A DNA stretch of 64,000 nt from Sva-07 sp963774765 (lineage in GTDB: Bacteria > Actinomycetota > Acidimicrobiia > Acidimicrobiales > Ilumatobacteraceae): contig CAVZGP010000011.1 of NCBI GenBank assembly GCA_963774765.1, positions 62,001 through 126,000 on the forward strand, read 5' to 3'. This document shows, one piece after another, positions 1 to 9,012 of the stretch (the first letter of the stretch is position 1; each line of letters starts with the position of its first letter). Below the pieces are notes generated by a model, which was not told the DNA's origin, did not search any database, and saw only the letters and a list, made by a program, of their open reading frames with translations. The translations under genes and the position numbers were made by a program.

Positions 1-607
1 AGATGGCCACGCCGGCAGCGGCCAACGATTCGACGACGTCGAGTGCACGCTCGAGTTCGGGTGCAAGCGTGACGAGCGAGACGACACCCGACGACGTCCA
101 CGACTCGATCTCGTCGAGCAGCGCTGCGGGGTCGGCGGCGAAACGAGGCACGTGCGCTCCGAGGTGGTTGCGCGAGATCATCGGGCCTTCGAAGTGGAGC
201 CCGAGCGGAGCCGCCATCGGCCGTTCCATGCTGGCGTCGCGCAACCGCTGCATCGCCGCAATCGCAGCGGCACGGGTTGACGCGGGCGCAGTCACCACGG
301 TGGGCAGGAATGCCGTGACCCCGAAGCGTGGGAGCTCGGCCGCGACGTCCAGAATGCGGTCGGGTTCGCCCGTGATGTCGACACCCCCGGCACCGTTGCA
401 CTGCAGGTCGATGAACCCCGGAGCGATCACGAGCCCGTCGCAGTCGACGTCACCCGCTCCGAGTTCGCCGGGCGGCGGGTCGATCGCGACGTCGGCGATC
501 AGGTCCCCGTCGACCACGAGGTCGGCGCGAACGAGTTCACCATCAACGAGCACCTGCCCACCACGGAAGCGATGCCGGGCGGTCGGGTTCTCGTCGGCGA
601 ATTGCAC
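1..607 (-). CDS. nagA: N-acetylglucosamine-6-phosphate deacetylase, 3' end outside window
   Basis: The minus-strand reading frame runs off the left edge, so only about the first 200 residues are present. It encodes the N-terminal part of the amidohydrolase that removes acetate from GlcNAc-6-phosphate in amino-sugar catabolism and cell-wall recycling. Visible hallmarks are a short beta-sandwich start, the stretch APGFIDLQCNGAGGVD near residue 53, and HFEGPMISRNHLGAH around residue 130, which matches the family's HxEGP...GAH metal and substrate site. I chose the GTG at 607 because it precedes MQFADENPTARHRFRGGQVL; no strong ribosome site is visible and a nearby alternative start cannot be excluded. 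It diverges from the serine hydrolase downstream. Confidence 0.85.
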   Translation of the reverse strand, partial: MQFADENPTARHRFRGGQVLVDGELVRADLVVDGDLIADVAIDPPPGELGAGDVDCDGLVIAPGFIDLQCNGAGGVDITGEPDRILDVAAELPRFGVTAFLPTVVTAPASTRAAAIAAMQRLRDASMERPMAAPLGLHFEGPMISRNHLGAHVPRFAADPAALLDEIESWTSSGVVSLVTLAPELERALDVVESLAAAGVAI

Positions 608-637
608 CGACGAATCATCGCAGAGCGGCCATGCACC

Positions 638-657
638 ATTCTCTGCGGAATACGTCT
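638..657. repeat. Copy of ATTCCGC-type dispersed palindromic element
   Basis: On the minus strand this reads GACGTATTCCGCAGAGAAT, which matches the element at 30040-30058 in 18 of 19 positions and resembles the core of the elements at 42066 and 42755. It lies in the 266-base gap between nagA and the serine hydrolase, where I see no gene. Confidence 0.5.
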
Positions 658-797
658 CAGCCCTTGCATCTCAGCCCTTGCAACGTGTATGGCGACGGCC
701 AGTTCGCCGGGGATCGATCCGGGTGGCCGCAGCCCGAGCAGAATCGACCGGTTCCCTTGTCGTCCCGACCACAGTTGTCGCAGTGCCCCATCGCCTT

Positions 798-843
798 GTG
801 TGAACAAGGCAACGGTCAGAGCGCGCGTCTGTTCACGAGAACG
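798..843. repeat. Degenerate inverted repeat related to 30968-31012
   Basis: GTGAACAAG on the left and TGTTCACGAGAACG on the right are shared with the inverted repeat at 30968-31012, but the arms here are poorly paired. It sits just before the serine hydrolase, as the other copy sits just before a Rieske gene. Confidence 0.35.
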
Positions 844-873
844 TCGGGCCGATCCGCCAGATAGGAAGAAGGC

Positions 874-2082
874 ATGGAAGGTTTCGTACATCCCGACTTC
901 GCTCCGGTGACCGAGAAGGTCCAACAGCTCATGGCGAAGAAGTCAGCGCGCGGCGGCATGGCTGTGGCCGTGTACCACCATGGCGAGCTCGTCGTCGATG
1001 CATGGACCGGTGTGCGGGACGCGGCGGGAACGCCGTGGACACGCGACACGATGTCGATGAGCTTCTCCACCACCAAGGGCGTGGTGGCGACCATCGTGCA
1101 GCGCCTCGTCGATCAGGGTCTGCTCGACTACGACGTCCCGGTCGCCACGTACTGGCCCGAGTTCGCCACCGCCGGCAAGGACACGATCACGCTGCGGCAT
1201 CTCCTGACACACCAGGCGGCTCTCCACGATGTGCGGGCGATCGCCGGTTCGGCCGAGGACCTCATCAACTGGGAGCACATGACGAAGCTCCTCGCCGAGG
1301 CCGAACCGAAGTGGGACGTCGGCACGCGTTCCGCGTACCACGCCCTCACGTACGGATACCTCGTCGGTGAGGTGATCCGTCGGGTCACCGGGCTCACGGT
1401 GAACGAGGCCCTGCAGCGCGAGATCGTCGGGCCGCTCGGCCTCAGCGGCATGTTCATCGGCGCGCCCGCGGCCGTGCGCGGCGACATCGCCGAACAACTC
1501 GTCGACCCGAAGGCGGTGGCCCGGCTCTTCAAGATGACCAAGACGCTCGCCAAGGTGAAGAGCTTCCAGCCGATGTACCAGGCGTTGGTCGTCGACGACA
1601 TGCTCGACGTGGCCACCACCGATCGCATCCACGACGGCGAGATCCCCGCCGCCAACGGGGTGTTCACCGCTCGGTCTCTCGCCCGGATGTACGCCGCGCT
1701 GGCGACGCCTGACGATTTCGACGGTCCTGCGCTCGTATCGGTCGAGACGCTGCGCGAGGCGACCCGGATCCAGACGACGCTCGGACCGAGCGGAGAAGGC
1801 CGCGCCGGTGAGAAGGTGGGCCGCGACGCCGGCGTCGGGTTCAACATGCGCTGGCGGCTCGGTTACCACCTCGTCGGCACCACCAAGGGAGTGCTCCCGA
1901 AGGCCTTCGGGCACTTCGGGTTCGGTGGCTCCGGCGCCTGGGGCGATCCCGAGTCGGGGCTGGCAGTGGCGATGATCCTCAACCAGGTCGGCGGCACACC
2001 GTTCGGCGACACCAAGATGCTCCGCCTCGGCGCCGCTGCCGTCCGTTCCGCCGAGCGCCGCAACGTTACGTCTGGGGTCTGA
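874..2082 (+). CDS. Serine hydrolase, beta-lactamase class C / esterase family
   Basis: The 402-residue protein belongs to the serine beta-lactamase-like family that includes EstB-type esterases and D-alanyl-D-alanine peptidases. The nucleophile motif SxxK is visible as SFSTTKG near residue 63, the second motif lies in YHALTYGYLVGEV near residue 150, and the third in FGHFGFGGSG near residue 350. There is no signal peptide, so a cytoplasmic esterase or hydrolase is more likely than an exported beta-lactamase. AGGAAG sits about six bases before the ATG, supporting this start. The stop codon lies inside a degenerate copy of the CAGGGGTC palindrome that follows. The substrate cannot be told from sequence. 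Confidence 0.85.
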   Translation: MEGFVHPDFAPVTEKVQQLMAKKSARGGMAVAVYHHGELVVDAWTGVRDAAGTPWTRDTMSMSFSTTKGVVATIVQRLVDQGLLDYDVPVATYWPEFATAGKDTITLRHLLTHQAALHDVRAIAGSAEDLINWEHMTKLLAEAEPKWDVGTRSAYHALTYGYLVGEVIRRVTGLTVNEALQREIVGPLGLSGMFIGAPAAVRGDIAEQLVDPKAVARLFKMTKTLAKVKSFQPMYQALVVDDMLDVATTDRIHDGEIPAANGVFTARSLARMYAALATPDDFDGPALVSVETLREATRIQTTLGPSGEGRAGEKVGRDAGVGFNMRWRLGYHLVGTTKGVLPKAFGHFGFGGSGAWGDPESGLAVAMILNQVGGTPFGDTKMLRLGAAAVRSAERRNVTSGV

Positions 2083-2119
2083 CACCGGAATTGCACCAGG
2101 GGTCTGACCCCTGGTGCAA
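2072..2119. repeat. CACCAGGGGTC palindrome with a degenerate neighbour
   Basis: Positions 2091-2119 form a perfect 12-base inverted repeat, TTGCACCAGGGG and CCCCTGGTGCAA around a five-base loop. A degenerate copy at 2072-2086 overlaps the end of the serine hydrolase gene. Further copies are at 18112-18140 and, with altered arms, 58366-58400. Confidence 0.8.
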
Positions 2120-2139
2120 TCGAGGGTTACGGTGAGGCG

Positions 2140-2505
2140 ATGTCAGCTCTCGATGTCGCCGATCGGATCTTTGCTGCGATCGAGGCGGGTGACGCCGCGA
2201 CGGTGGCGGCCATCTACGCCGACGACATCGCGGTGTGGCACAGCAACGACGGCATCGAACAGACCAAGGCGGAGAACCTCCGGGTGCTCGACTGGCTGAT
2301 ACGCAACACCACGAGCCGTGAATACCGGTCGATCCGCCGGTACGAGATCGAGGGCGGGTTCGTCCAGCAGCACGACCTGCACGTCGTGCTGCCCGATGGT
2401 CGGACGGCCGACCTCCCGGCGTGCATCGTGGCAGAGGTGTCAGGCGATCAGATCACCCGCATCGACGAGTACATCGACAGCTCAGCCGCCGCCGCGTTCG
2501 CCTGA
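2140..2505 (+). CDS. Small NTF2-like / SnoaL-like protein
   Basis: The 121-residue protein has the pattern of the NTF2-like (SnoaL, ketosteroid isomerase) cone fold: an N-terminal helix pair (VADRIFAAIEAGD, VAAIYADDIAVWHS), then strands ending in ITRIDEYIDS. Members bind or isomerise small hydrophobic ligands, or act as accessory domains. The catalytic identity is not evident. Its 3' end overlaps by 24 bases the convergent giant gene, which itself ends in NTF2-like domains; the shared fold may be coincidence or common origin. The ATG follows GTGAGG at a suitable distance. Confidence 0.75.
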   Translation: MSALDVADRIFAAIEAGDAATVAAIYADDIAVWHSNDGIEQTKAENLRVLDWLIRNTTSREYRSIRRYEIEGGFVQQHDLHVVLPDGRTADLPACIVAEVSGDQITRIDEYIDSSAAAAFA

Positions 2506-5500
2506 TCGTCGTCGCAAGTTCGGATCGAGTTCGGCGGCCCGGGCGAGCGCCTCGTCGAGCGCGTCGTCGCCGAAGGTCTCGATGCGGGATACCCGGCCGT
2601 CGAGAGCGGTGTTGACCGCGAAACCGTTTCCGACCTCCCAGAATCCACCGTCCTCGGTGATGAAGTACCGGGCGAAGGAGATGACAGCGACCTCGTCGGT
2701 CTCCGCGAGCACGCATCGGGCGAACAACACGCCGAGTTCTTCCGTGCTGTCGACTCCGGTGAACTGGAGATCGATGTACTGACCCTTGTCGGCACGGCCG
2801 AAGCCCAACTCTCGCCGGTCGACGAATTCGAACTCGTCGGCGATGTACGACTCATACTGCTCTCGGTCGCCGGCGAACTGTGCGTGATTGAGCGCGATCA
2901 TGGCGCGTATCGCAGGGCGCACCCGATCGATCGCGGCAAACCGAACGTGGGCGTGGTCGACCGCTCCCGCAAACCGGCGGATCGGGAACTGGCGGAGTCG
3001 TGCGAGACGGCAATCGGCATCGACCTCCTCGATTGACCAGTGCTGTGTACCGTTGTCGGGGCCGACACCGATGAGCGCCAGCTGTTCGCCGAAGACCGAG
3101 ACGATCCGTCGGTCGGTGATACCGAAGCCGATCGCTTGTGGCGCAAGTCGGCCGGATCGCAGGTCGTCGAACGTGACGGTGGTGCCGTCGACCAACGTTG
3201 CGACGAAGTCGTCGGCGAACATGGATCCGAAGTCGTCGCGCGGTGCGGTCAGGGCCCGGTTGTTCGCCCATCCGCCTGCAAGCGCTGCGGCGTTGGCGGC
3301 AGGGATGACGTTGTCGATCTCGGCCCGGGTGGCGTCGAAGCACGCGAGGGCCTCGTCGAGTCGATCATCGGCAAACTGATCGGACCTGATGACCAAGCCC
3401 GTCGCGGCATCCAGCCGCGACACGACGATCTGATCGTCGATCAGTTGGCCACCTTCGGGCCGGTCGACGACGAGGCGGCACGAGGCGCACTCGAGTTGCC
3501 CAGTTTGGCGATGGACCTTGGCCGTGTAGCGGAAGACCGAGCCGTGGCCTTGCGTCAGGGTTCGGAAGCGCTCTCGGACAGCGTCCACTCGAGAGTCGGG
3601 ACCCCATCCGAGGGGACGGTGGTCGGCGAAGGCGAAATCCGGGTGGAACATCGCCATCATCCGATCGAGGTCACCGTCGTTGAGTGCCTGCTCGAACCTC
3701 AGGACTGCGGCCCGAACTTCCGACTCGATGCCGTCGAGTGTCTCCATGTACATCCGGTCGAGTTCGGCGACGGCCCTTCCGAGGTCGCTCGGGTCGAAGC
3801 TGATGTCCTCAGCGAGCAGCCCGTCGCCGAAGCGCGCGAGACGCAGGATGTCGGCCGCAGGTCCGTTCGGATCGTCGTCCCGGGTCCAGTGTTCGAGAAC
3901 GAGGGCGAAATCATGTCCCCGGCTGGCGACCGTCGTCCATGTCAGACTGATTGGACCGACAACCTCGAGCAACGCGGCGGCAGAACGGACGGACTCCGCC
4001 TTGTCCAAGACGGTGCGGACACCGGTGCGACGGTCCTCGCCGCGATGATCCTCGCTCAACATGTCAGCAAAGCCGGCGAGGTCACCGGCCTGGATGAGGC
4101 GTTTGCACGTGCGGCTCAGCCGGTCGGCTTCGTTCCATGGCTCGTTGCCGTCGCTGGGGCCAGCGCCTTCGACGTCGAACCCCTCGGGATCGATCTCGGC
4201 GGCACGGGCAAGCGCTCCGGCGAGGTCGTCCTCCGCGAACAGTTCGACGTGCGTGGCCAGACCGTTGCGGTGGGCGAAGACGGTCGTGCTGATGAACGCC
4301 TCCCAGATGTCGCCCGAGGGACTCACCGCCACCATGGCGGACTTCGCCACGACGGTCGACGCCGACATCGCGTGAATCCGTACGGGGAGCAACACACCGA
4401 GATCGGCGTCGGCCACTGGGACAGCGATGCCTTCCCAATCGAGCGGCTCGATGCCGAGGGCGCGGTGATCGGTGAGAGTGAATTCCGGAGCGCTGACATT
4501 CGCCAACGCCAAGCCACTCGGGTCCTTGGCCCGTTGACGCTCCTCCCACCGGTTCATGGCGACGACGGACGCGGGCAGGTCCTCGATCGCCCGCCAGCGA
4601 GCTTCGAGATGGTTGGTCGCCTCGATGAGGTCGGTGGAGGGGAAGTGTCGGATGCGTGTGAGCCGTCCGCCCTCGTCGATCTCCTCGACCGAGAACCTGC
4701 GTTCGCCACCGTCGGTCTCGACGTAGAGCATGGTGAGGCGATCACCGATGATCGAGATCACCTGACGGAATTCGACGCCGTAGCCGAGTGCAGTCGGCTC
4801 TGTGCGCCCCGAGCGGAGGTCGTCGGCGGTGACCGTCCATCCTTCGGTCCCGATGCCCTCGGCCACGAAGTCGTCGCCGAGCTCGTTCAGGAAGTGCCCG
4901 ATGACGTCGGCGCGTACACGGTGGTTGGCGATGCCGCCGGCGAGGACGGCGTCGTTCACGAGTTGATCGGCCTGCGCGGCGCCGATCTCCTCACACCGGG
5001 CGAGTGCCTCCGCGAGGTCGTCCACGTCGAACATCTCGTGGCGGATCAAGAGACCGGTTGCAGGGTCGAACACACCGACCGACAGCGTGCGGCTCTCCTG
5101 CTGCGCTCCATCGGGAGAGATCGTGCGGAGGCACCGCTCTGCGACGCCGACCCACCCGTCGAAGGGGCGCCAGCGGACCATGAAGGCCAGTGACTCGCCA
5201 GGCAGATCGCCGACCGACTCGATCCGTCCGCGCATTGCTTCGCGGCCAGTGCTGGTGGCCCACCCGATGGCCCGATGGTCGATCGCCTCGATCGACGGAT
5301 GAAGGAGAGCCTGGGCGGCGTCGCTCTCACCCGTCGTCGTGAACGAGGCCAGCCTGATTGCGATCTCTTGGATTGTGCCCACGTGGTCCGGGTCCACCTT
5401 GGACAGAAACCACTCGTCGAGTTCTTGGAGCGCGAGGTGGAGGTCGCTCGTTTCGTAGGTCGACGTCCTCACCAGCCTGCCGCGGTCGCTGTACTCGACG

Positions 5501-6621
5501 ACATCGACCATCTCGACGACGGAACCAGCTGGGTCGTCGGCGCTGCGCCAATGTGCATGGCGGAGAACAAGGCGTTCGCCGCGAACGGCAATCGGCTCAT
5601 GAACGAGTTCGACCCGGTCGCTCAAGATTGCCGAGACCTGGCGGAGCATCTCGACTGCCTCGGCCTTCGACGTGAGCTGGCCACCGACCAGCGGTCGATG
5701 ATCGACCGATCGGTAGTCGTCCTCGAATCTGTCGGACAAGGCGTCGATGTCGTTGGAAGCCATGACGTCGTTGGCGCGTCGCGCCCAGCGATCGGCCATG
5801 TTCCACGCCTCGTCCGAATCACGTGCAACCCGTGGTGTGGTCGCATTGCCGTGCGGTGACCGGGACGTTGGCACCGCGAACGGTCGACCGTCGATCCGTG
5901 CGAGATCGACGAGGACCGTGGCGCCCTTCTGGGTGAACAGCTCACGAGCCGAGGTCGATGCTCGATCCGCACCCTCGATGTCGCCGTCGGCGGCCCGCAC
6001 TCGAGCGAGCGTTGCCAGAGCGTTCGCGTGATCGAGGATGATGTCGGTGCCGGCCGCGAGCCGAACGGCCTCCTCGGCCAATGTAAGCGCCTTTGGCGTG
6101 TCGCCTCTCACCGCCAAGATCTCGGCCATGGCCGACCGGGCGGCGATCGCGGTCTGCGGGTTCTGGCCGGCGAGCGCGTCGCTGTCGGTCGCGAGTTCGT
6201 CGGCCTCGTCGAGGCGCCCCTGCAGCAGTAGCGCCCGAGCAAGGTACGCCGCGGCCTGGCCGGCGTCGGCGCCGATGCCGAGCTGACCGAGCCCGCCATA
6301 CGCCAGACGCAGAGGTGGTTCGGCGGCAGCCGGCTCGCCCGCCAGCAACTCGACGATGCCGGCGAAGAACTCCGTCTCGAGCAGGCCATGTCGCAGCCCG
6401 ATCTCCTCGGTCGTGGCACGCGCCGTTGCGATCAACGCCCGGGCGGTGTCGAAGCGTCCACGCAATGCCTCGAGCACCGCCTGGCAACGCACCGACGTGG
6501 CCTCGACCTCGGGTGAGTCGGCGGTGATGCGCGAGAGGCGCACCACGTCGAGGCATCGCCCACCCGCACGCGGCACCGGGCTCGGCCCCCAGAGCGCTGC
6601 CACGGGCGCAGCACTGAGCAC
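2482..6621 (-). CDS. C-terminal part of cyclase/ATPase protein: TPRs plus eight NTF2-like domains
   Basis: This 1379-codon frame continues the upstream cyclase-ATPase frame after a frameshift near 6648-6662; taken alone it would start at an internal GTG within a TPR, so it is unlikely to be an independent gene. Residues 1-250 are helical TPR repeats. Residues 272-1367 hold eight NTF2/SnoaL-like domains of about 130 residues (about 272-406, 412-545, 556-680, 684-812, 828-960, 964-1097, 1105-1229, 1237-1367). They form two blocks of four, since domain n matches domain n+4: for example FVAEG...VTADDLRSGR in the third and FVATL...VTFDDLRSGR in the seventh. Many domains share a DHR motif. I know no characterised protein with this array; the role could be ligand sensing. 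Confidence 0.75.
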   Translation of the reverse strand: MLSAAPVAALWGPSPVPRAGGRCLDVVRLSRITADSPEVEATSVRCQAVLEALRGRFDTARALIATARATTEEIGLRHGLLETEFFAGIVELLAGEPAAAEPPLRLAYGGLGQLGIGADAGQAAAYLARALLLQGRLDEADELATDSDALAGQNPQTAIAARSAMAEILAVRGDTPKALTLAEEAVRLAAGTDIILDHANALATLARVRAADGDIEGADRASTSARELFTQKGATVLVDLARIDGRPFAVPTSRSPHGNATTPRVARDSDEAWNMADRWARRANDVMASNDIDALSDRFEDDYRSVDHRPLVGGQLTSKAEAVEMLRQVSAILSDRVELVHEPIAVRGERLVLRHAHWRSADDPAGSVVEMVDVVEYSDRGRLVRTSTYETSDLHLALQELDEWFLSKVDPDHVGTIQEIAIRLASFTTTGESDAAQALLHPSIEAIDHRAIGWATSTGREAMRGRIESVGDLPGESLAFMVRWRPFDGWVGVAERCLRTISPDGAQQESRTLSVGVFDPATGLLIRHEMFDVDDLAEALARCEEIGAAQADQLVNDAVLAGGIANHRVRADVIGHFLNELGDDFVAEGIGTEGWTVTADDLRSGRTEPTALGYGVEFRQVISIIGDRLTMLYVETDGGERRFSVEEIDEGGRLTRIRHFPSTDLIEATNHLEARWRAIEDLPASVVAMNRWEERQRAKDPSGLALANVSAPEFTLTDHRALGIEPLDWEGIAVPVADADLGVLLPVRIHAMSASTVVAKSAMVAVSPSGDIWEAFISTTVFAHRNGLATHVELFAEDDLAGALARAAEIDPEGFDVEGAGPSDGNEPWNEADRLSRTCKRLIQAGDLAGFADMLSEDHRGEDRRTGVRTVLDKAESVRSAAALLEVVGPISLTWTTVASRGHDFALVLEHWTRDDDPNGPAADILRLARFGDGLLAEDISFDPSDLGRAVAELDRMYMETLDGIESEVRAAVLRFEQALNDGDLDRMMAMFHPDFAFADHRPLGWGPDSRVDAVRERFRTLTQGHGSVFRYTAKVHRQTGQLECASCRLVVDRPEGGQLIDDQIVVSRLDAATGLVIRSDQFADDRLDEALACFDATRAEIDNVIPAANAAALAGGWANNRALTAPRDDFGSMFADDFVATLVDGTTVTFDDLRSGRLAPQAIGFGITDRRIVSVFGEQLALIGVGPDNGTQHWSIEEVDADCRLARLRQFPIRRFAGAVDHAHVRFAAIDRVRPAIRAMIALNHAQFAGDREQYESYIADEFEFVDRRELGFGRADKGQYIDLQFTGVDSTEELGVLFARCVLAETDEVAVISFARYFITEDGGFWEVGNGFAVNTALDGRVSRIETFGDDALDEALARAAELDPNLRRRSGERGGG

Positions 6622-8939
6622 CGCAGTGATACGCCGACGGTCGTCGGCCGCGCGCGCGCGGTGAGCGCGAGGTCGAGTTCGGCCTCGCAGGCACCGACCT
6701 GGCCGAGACGGGCGAGTGCACTGGCCCGGATGATTCGAGCCTTGGCAACTCCGGCCTCATCGCCGAGGTGCTGCAGCTGCGCCGCCGCGTCAGCCGCCCG
6801 GTCGGACGCCTCGCGAAGTCCGTCGGGCTCGGTCAGCACGGCAAGGTGCGCCTCGAAACAGGTGGTCCAGGCCTCCAGCCGATCGTCGCCGACGGCGTGG
6901 TCGCCGAGCTGTTTCGCCAGCGCTCGGCCGTTGCCCACATCGCCCGACGACAAGAACGCCTCGCAGGCGAGCAGCAGGAGTTCCGGCAGGTCGTCGGCGT
7001 CGATGGTGAGTACATCGATCGCCCGGTTCGCATAACCGCCGGCGGCGGCGAGGTCGTCACGCTGGAGTGCGGCATCGGCCGCCCGATGGAGGAGCGCGGC
7101 GGCCTTGCGTCCGGCGGCAACCGTGCTCGCGTCGTCGTCGTTGAGCTGGCGCCGATACACGTAGGCCTGCTCGAAGTGGTGGGCGATCGTCACGTCGAAC
7201 TCGCCGACGAGGTGCGTCGACGACTCCTCCAGCCAGGCGCCGACCTGGAGGTGCAGATCGGCGCGGGCACCCTTGAGGAGCCTGCGGTACGCAGCATCGC
7301 GGATCAGCACATGGTGGAACCGGATGACCGGTTCGTCGCCCCAGTAGGTGCCGGTCGGCTCGACCTGCTCCTTGCGTCGGAGCCGTTCCAGCGTCGCGTC
7401 CAGGTCGGCCCGTTCGAACTCGGGGAGCAGCGCAGCGAGGGCGCCGAGCGGGAACTCCGGGCCGATCACCGATGCGAGCTCCATCACCCGTCGTTCGGCG
7501 TGCGGCAGACGCTCGACCCTCGTGGCGAGCAGCGACTGGATCGTCGGCGGCACCTCGATCGCGTCCACGTCGACTGCAAGAACCCACTGGCCGTTGCGTT
7601 GTTCGATCACGCCGTCGTCGATGAGCATCCGCACGAGTTCGCGTACGAACAGCGGGTTGCCGTCGGTCGAGGCGGGCAGGCGCTGCGTCAACTCCACTGG
7701 AAGCGATGCCCCGCCGAGGAGTTGCGCCGCCAACTGCTCGGTGGCCGCGGCGTCGAGGCCCTCGAGCGAGATCACACACGACACCGGTCGGCCGACTTCT
7801 GCGAGCGCGGGTCTCAGGTCGCGCAGCTCGGGGCGGGCGAGGCCGAGCACGACGGATGGCGCGCCCCTCGCCCACTGGGCGAGGTGTTCGAGCAGGTCGA
7901 GCAACAGCGGCTCGGCCCACTGGATGTCGTCGATCACGAGCACCAGTGGCTCGCGCTGCCCGAGCATCTCCACCAGTCGTCGAACAGCGAAGAACGCGTC
8001 CTCGGTCGAGCGTGGTGCCGCGGTGCCGACGAACGATCCGAGGAGCTCCACGAGGCGGGCGGCGTCAGGTGCCTCGCCCACGAGACGGAGAAGTGACGCT
8101 CGGATCTCCTCGGGCGTGTCGTCGTCGCCGAACTCGGCAACGACCTGGAGCAGTTCGGCGATCGGCGCGAAGGTCGCGGTGCCGGCGCGCTCGCACCGGA
8201 GTTCGACGAAGCGGGCAACTGCGGCCACCGCTCGGCCGAGCTCGCGGGCCAGGCGCGTCTTGCCGACGCCAGGCGACCCGATCACCGTTGCCAGCCGCGT
8301 CTCGCCGCTCGCGATCGCGTCGTCGAGCACCTCGTGCAGCCGGCTCAGCTCGGCGTCACGCCCGACGAAGGGCAGTGCAACCTCCGCCAACGGCTCCGCG
8401 GACGCGTCGTGGTCGCTGCCGAGCAAGCGATGGGTGGCCAGGCCGTCACGCTTGCCCTTGACCGTCACCAGGCCGAGCGCCTCGTACGCGAGGGTGTTAC
8501 GGGTGAGGCGCCAGGTGTCATCGCCGACGAGCACCTCGCCGGGCGGGCACTCGGCCTCCAGCCTCGCGGCGGTGTTGAGGACGTCGCCCACCAGGTCCGC
8601 GTCGGCATCGTCGATGACCAGCTCGCCGGTGTTGACACCGACTCGCAGGCCGACCTCGACGCCGTAGCGGTTGGCGATGTGGTCGCGGATCACCGCGAAT
8701 CCCCGTTGCAGATCGCGGCCCGTGACGACGGCGCGTTCGGCGTCGTCCTCCGCCACGTCGGGCACGCCGAACAGCGCCATCACGCCGTCGCCGATGAACT
8801 TGGCGACCGTGCCGCGGTTCACCTCGATCGTCGCCTTCGCCATCTCGTGGTAGCGGCCCATTGCCTCGCGCGCGGACTCGGTGTCGACCGTTTCGGCGAA
8901 TGCCGTCGAACCCACGAGGTCGCAGAACAGCACGGTCAC
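6432..8939 (-). CDS. Class III nucleotide cyclase domain with AAA ATPase and TPR region
   Basis: The frame encodes a signalling protein. Residues 1-175 are a class III adenylate/guanylate cyclase catalytic domain, with metal-binding aspartates in LFCDLVGST and KFIGDGVMALFG and the conserved GVNTGELV strand. Residues 190-480 are an STAND/AAA ATPase, with Walker A GSPGVGKT at 221-228 and Walker B LVLVIDDIQW near 335. TPR-like helices follow. The last 75 or so residues of the frame (after about residue 761) turn into arginine-rich out-of-frame sequence, and the true continuation is the frame starting near 6650. The likely full protein is about 2230 residues. The GTG at 8939 is only the first start in this frame; the real N-terminus appears to be the zinc-ribbon segment upstream. 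Confidence 0.85.
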   Translation of the reverse strand: MTVLFCDLVGSTAFAETVDTESAREAMGRYHEMAKATIEVNRGTVAKFIGDGVMALFGVPDVAEDDAERAVVTGRDLQRGFAVIRDHIANRYGVEVGLRVGVNTGELVIDDADADLVGDVLNTAARLEAECPPGEVLVGDDTWRLTRNTLAYEALGLVTVKGKRDGLATHRLLGSDHDASAEPLAEVALPFVGRDAELSRLHEVLDDAIASGETRLATVIGSPGVGKTRLARELGRAVAAVARFVELRCERAGTATFAPIAELLQVVAEFGDDDTPEEIRASLLRLVGEAPDAARLVELLGSFVGTAAPRSTEDAFFAVRRLVEMLGQREPLVLVIDDIQWAEPLLLDLLEHLAQWARGAPSVVLGLARPELRDLRPALAEVGRPVSCVISLEGLDAAATEQLAAQLLGGASLPVELTQRLPASTDGNPLFVRELVRMLIDDGVIEQRNGQWVLAVDVDAIEVPPTIQSLLATRVERLPHAERRVMELASVIGPEFPLGALAALLPEFERADLDATLERLRRKEQVEPTGTYWGDEPVIRFHHVLIRDAAYRRLLKGARADLHLQVGAWLEESSTHLVGEFDVTIAHHFEQAYVYRRQLNDDDASTVAAGRKAAALLHRAADAALQRDDLAAAGGYANRAIDVLTIDADDLPELLLLACEAFLSSGDVGNGRALAKQLGDHAVGDDRLEAWTTCFEAHLAVLTEPDGLREASDRAADAAAQLQHLGDEAGVAKARIIRASALARLGQVGACEAELDLALTARARPTTVGVSLRCSVLRPWQRSGGRARCRVRVGDASTWCASRASPPTHPRSRPRRCVARRCSRHCVDASTPPGR

Positions 8940-9012
8940 CGTCTTGCGGACCGCCGCGTCGATGGTGGAACTGGTGACGGTGGACGGTGCTGTGGGCGTC
9001 GGCGTCGGTGCC

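Noticed and set aside
3..803. Plus-strand open frame of 266 codons at the left edge
   Set aside because: It has serine/alanine/arginine-rich composition and no family pattern, and overlaps the clear nagA frame on the minus strand.
3040..5193. Plus-strand open frame of 717 codons
   Set aside because: It lies opposite the NTF2-domain array; high GC gives long antisense frames, and the translated sequence has no recognisable domain while the other strand shows repeated domains.
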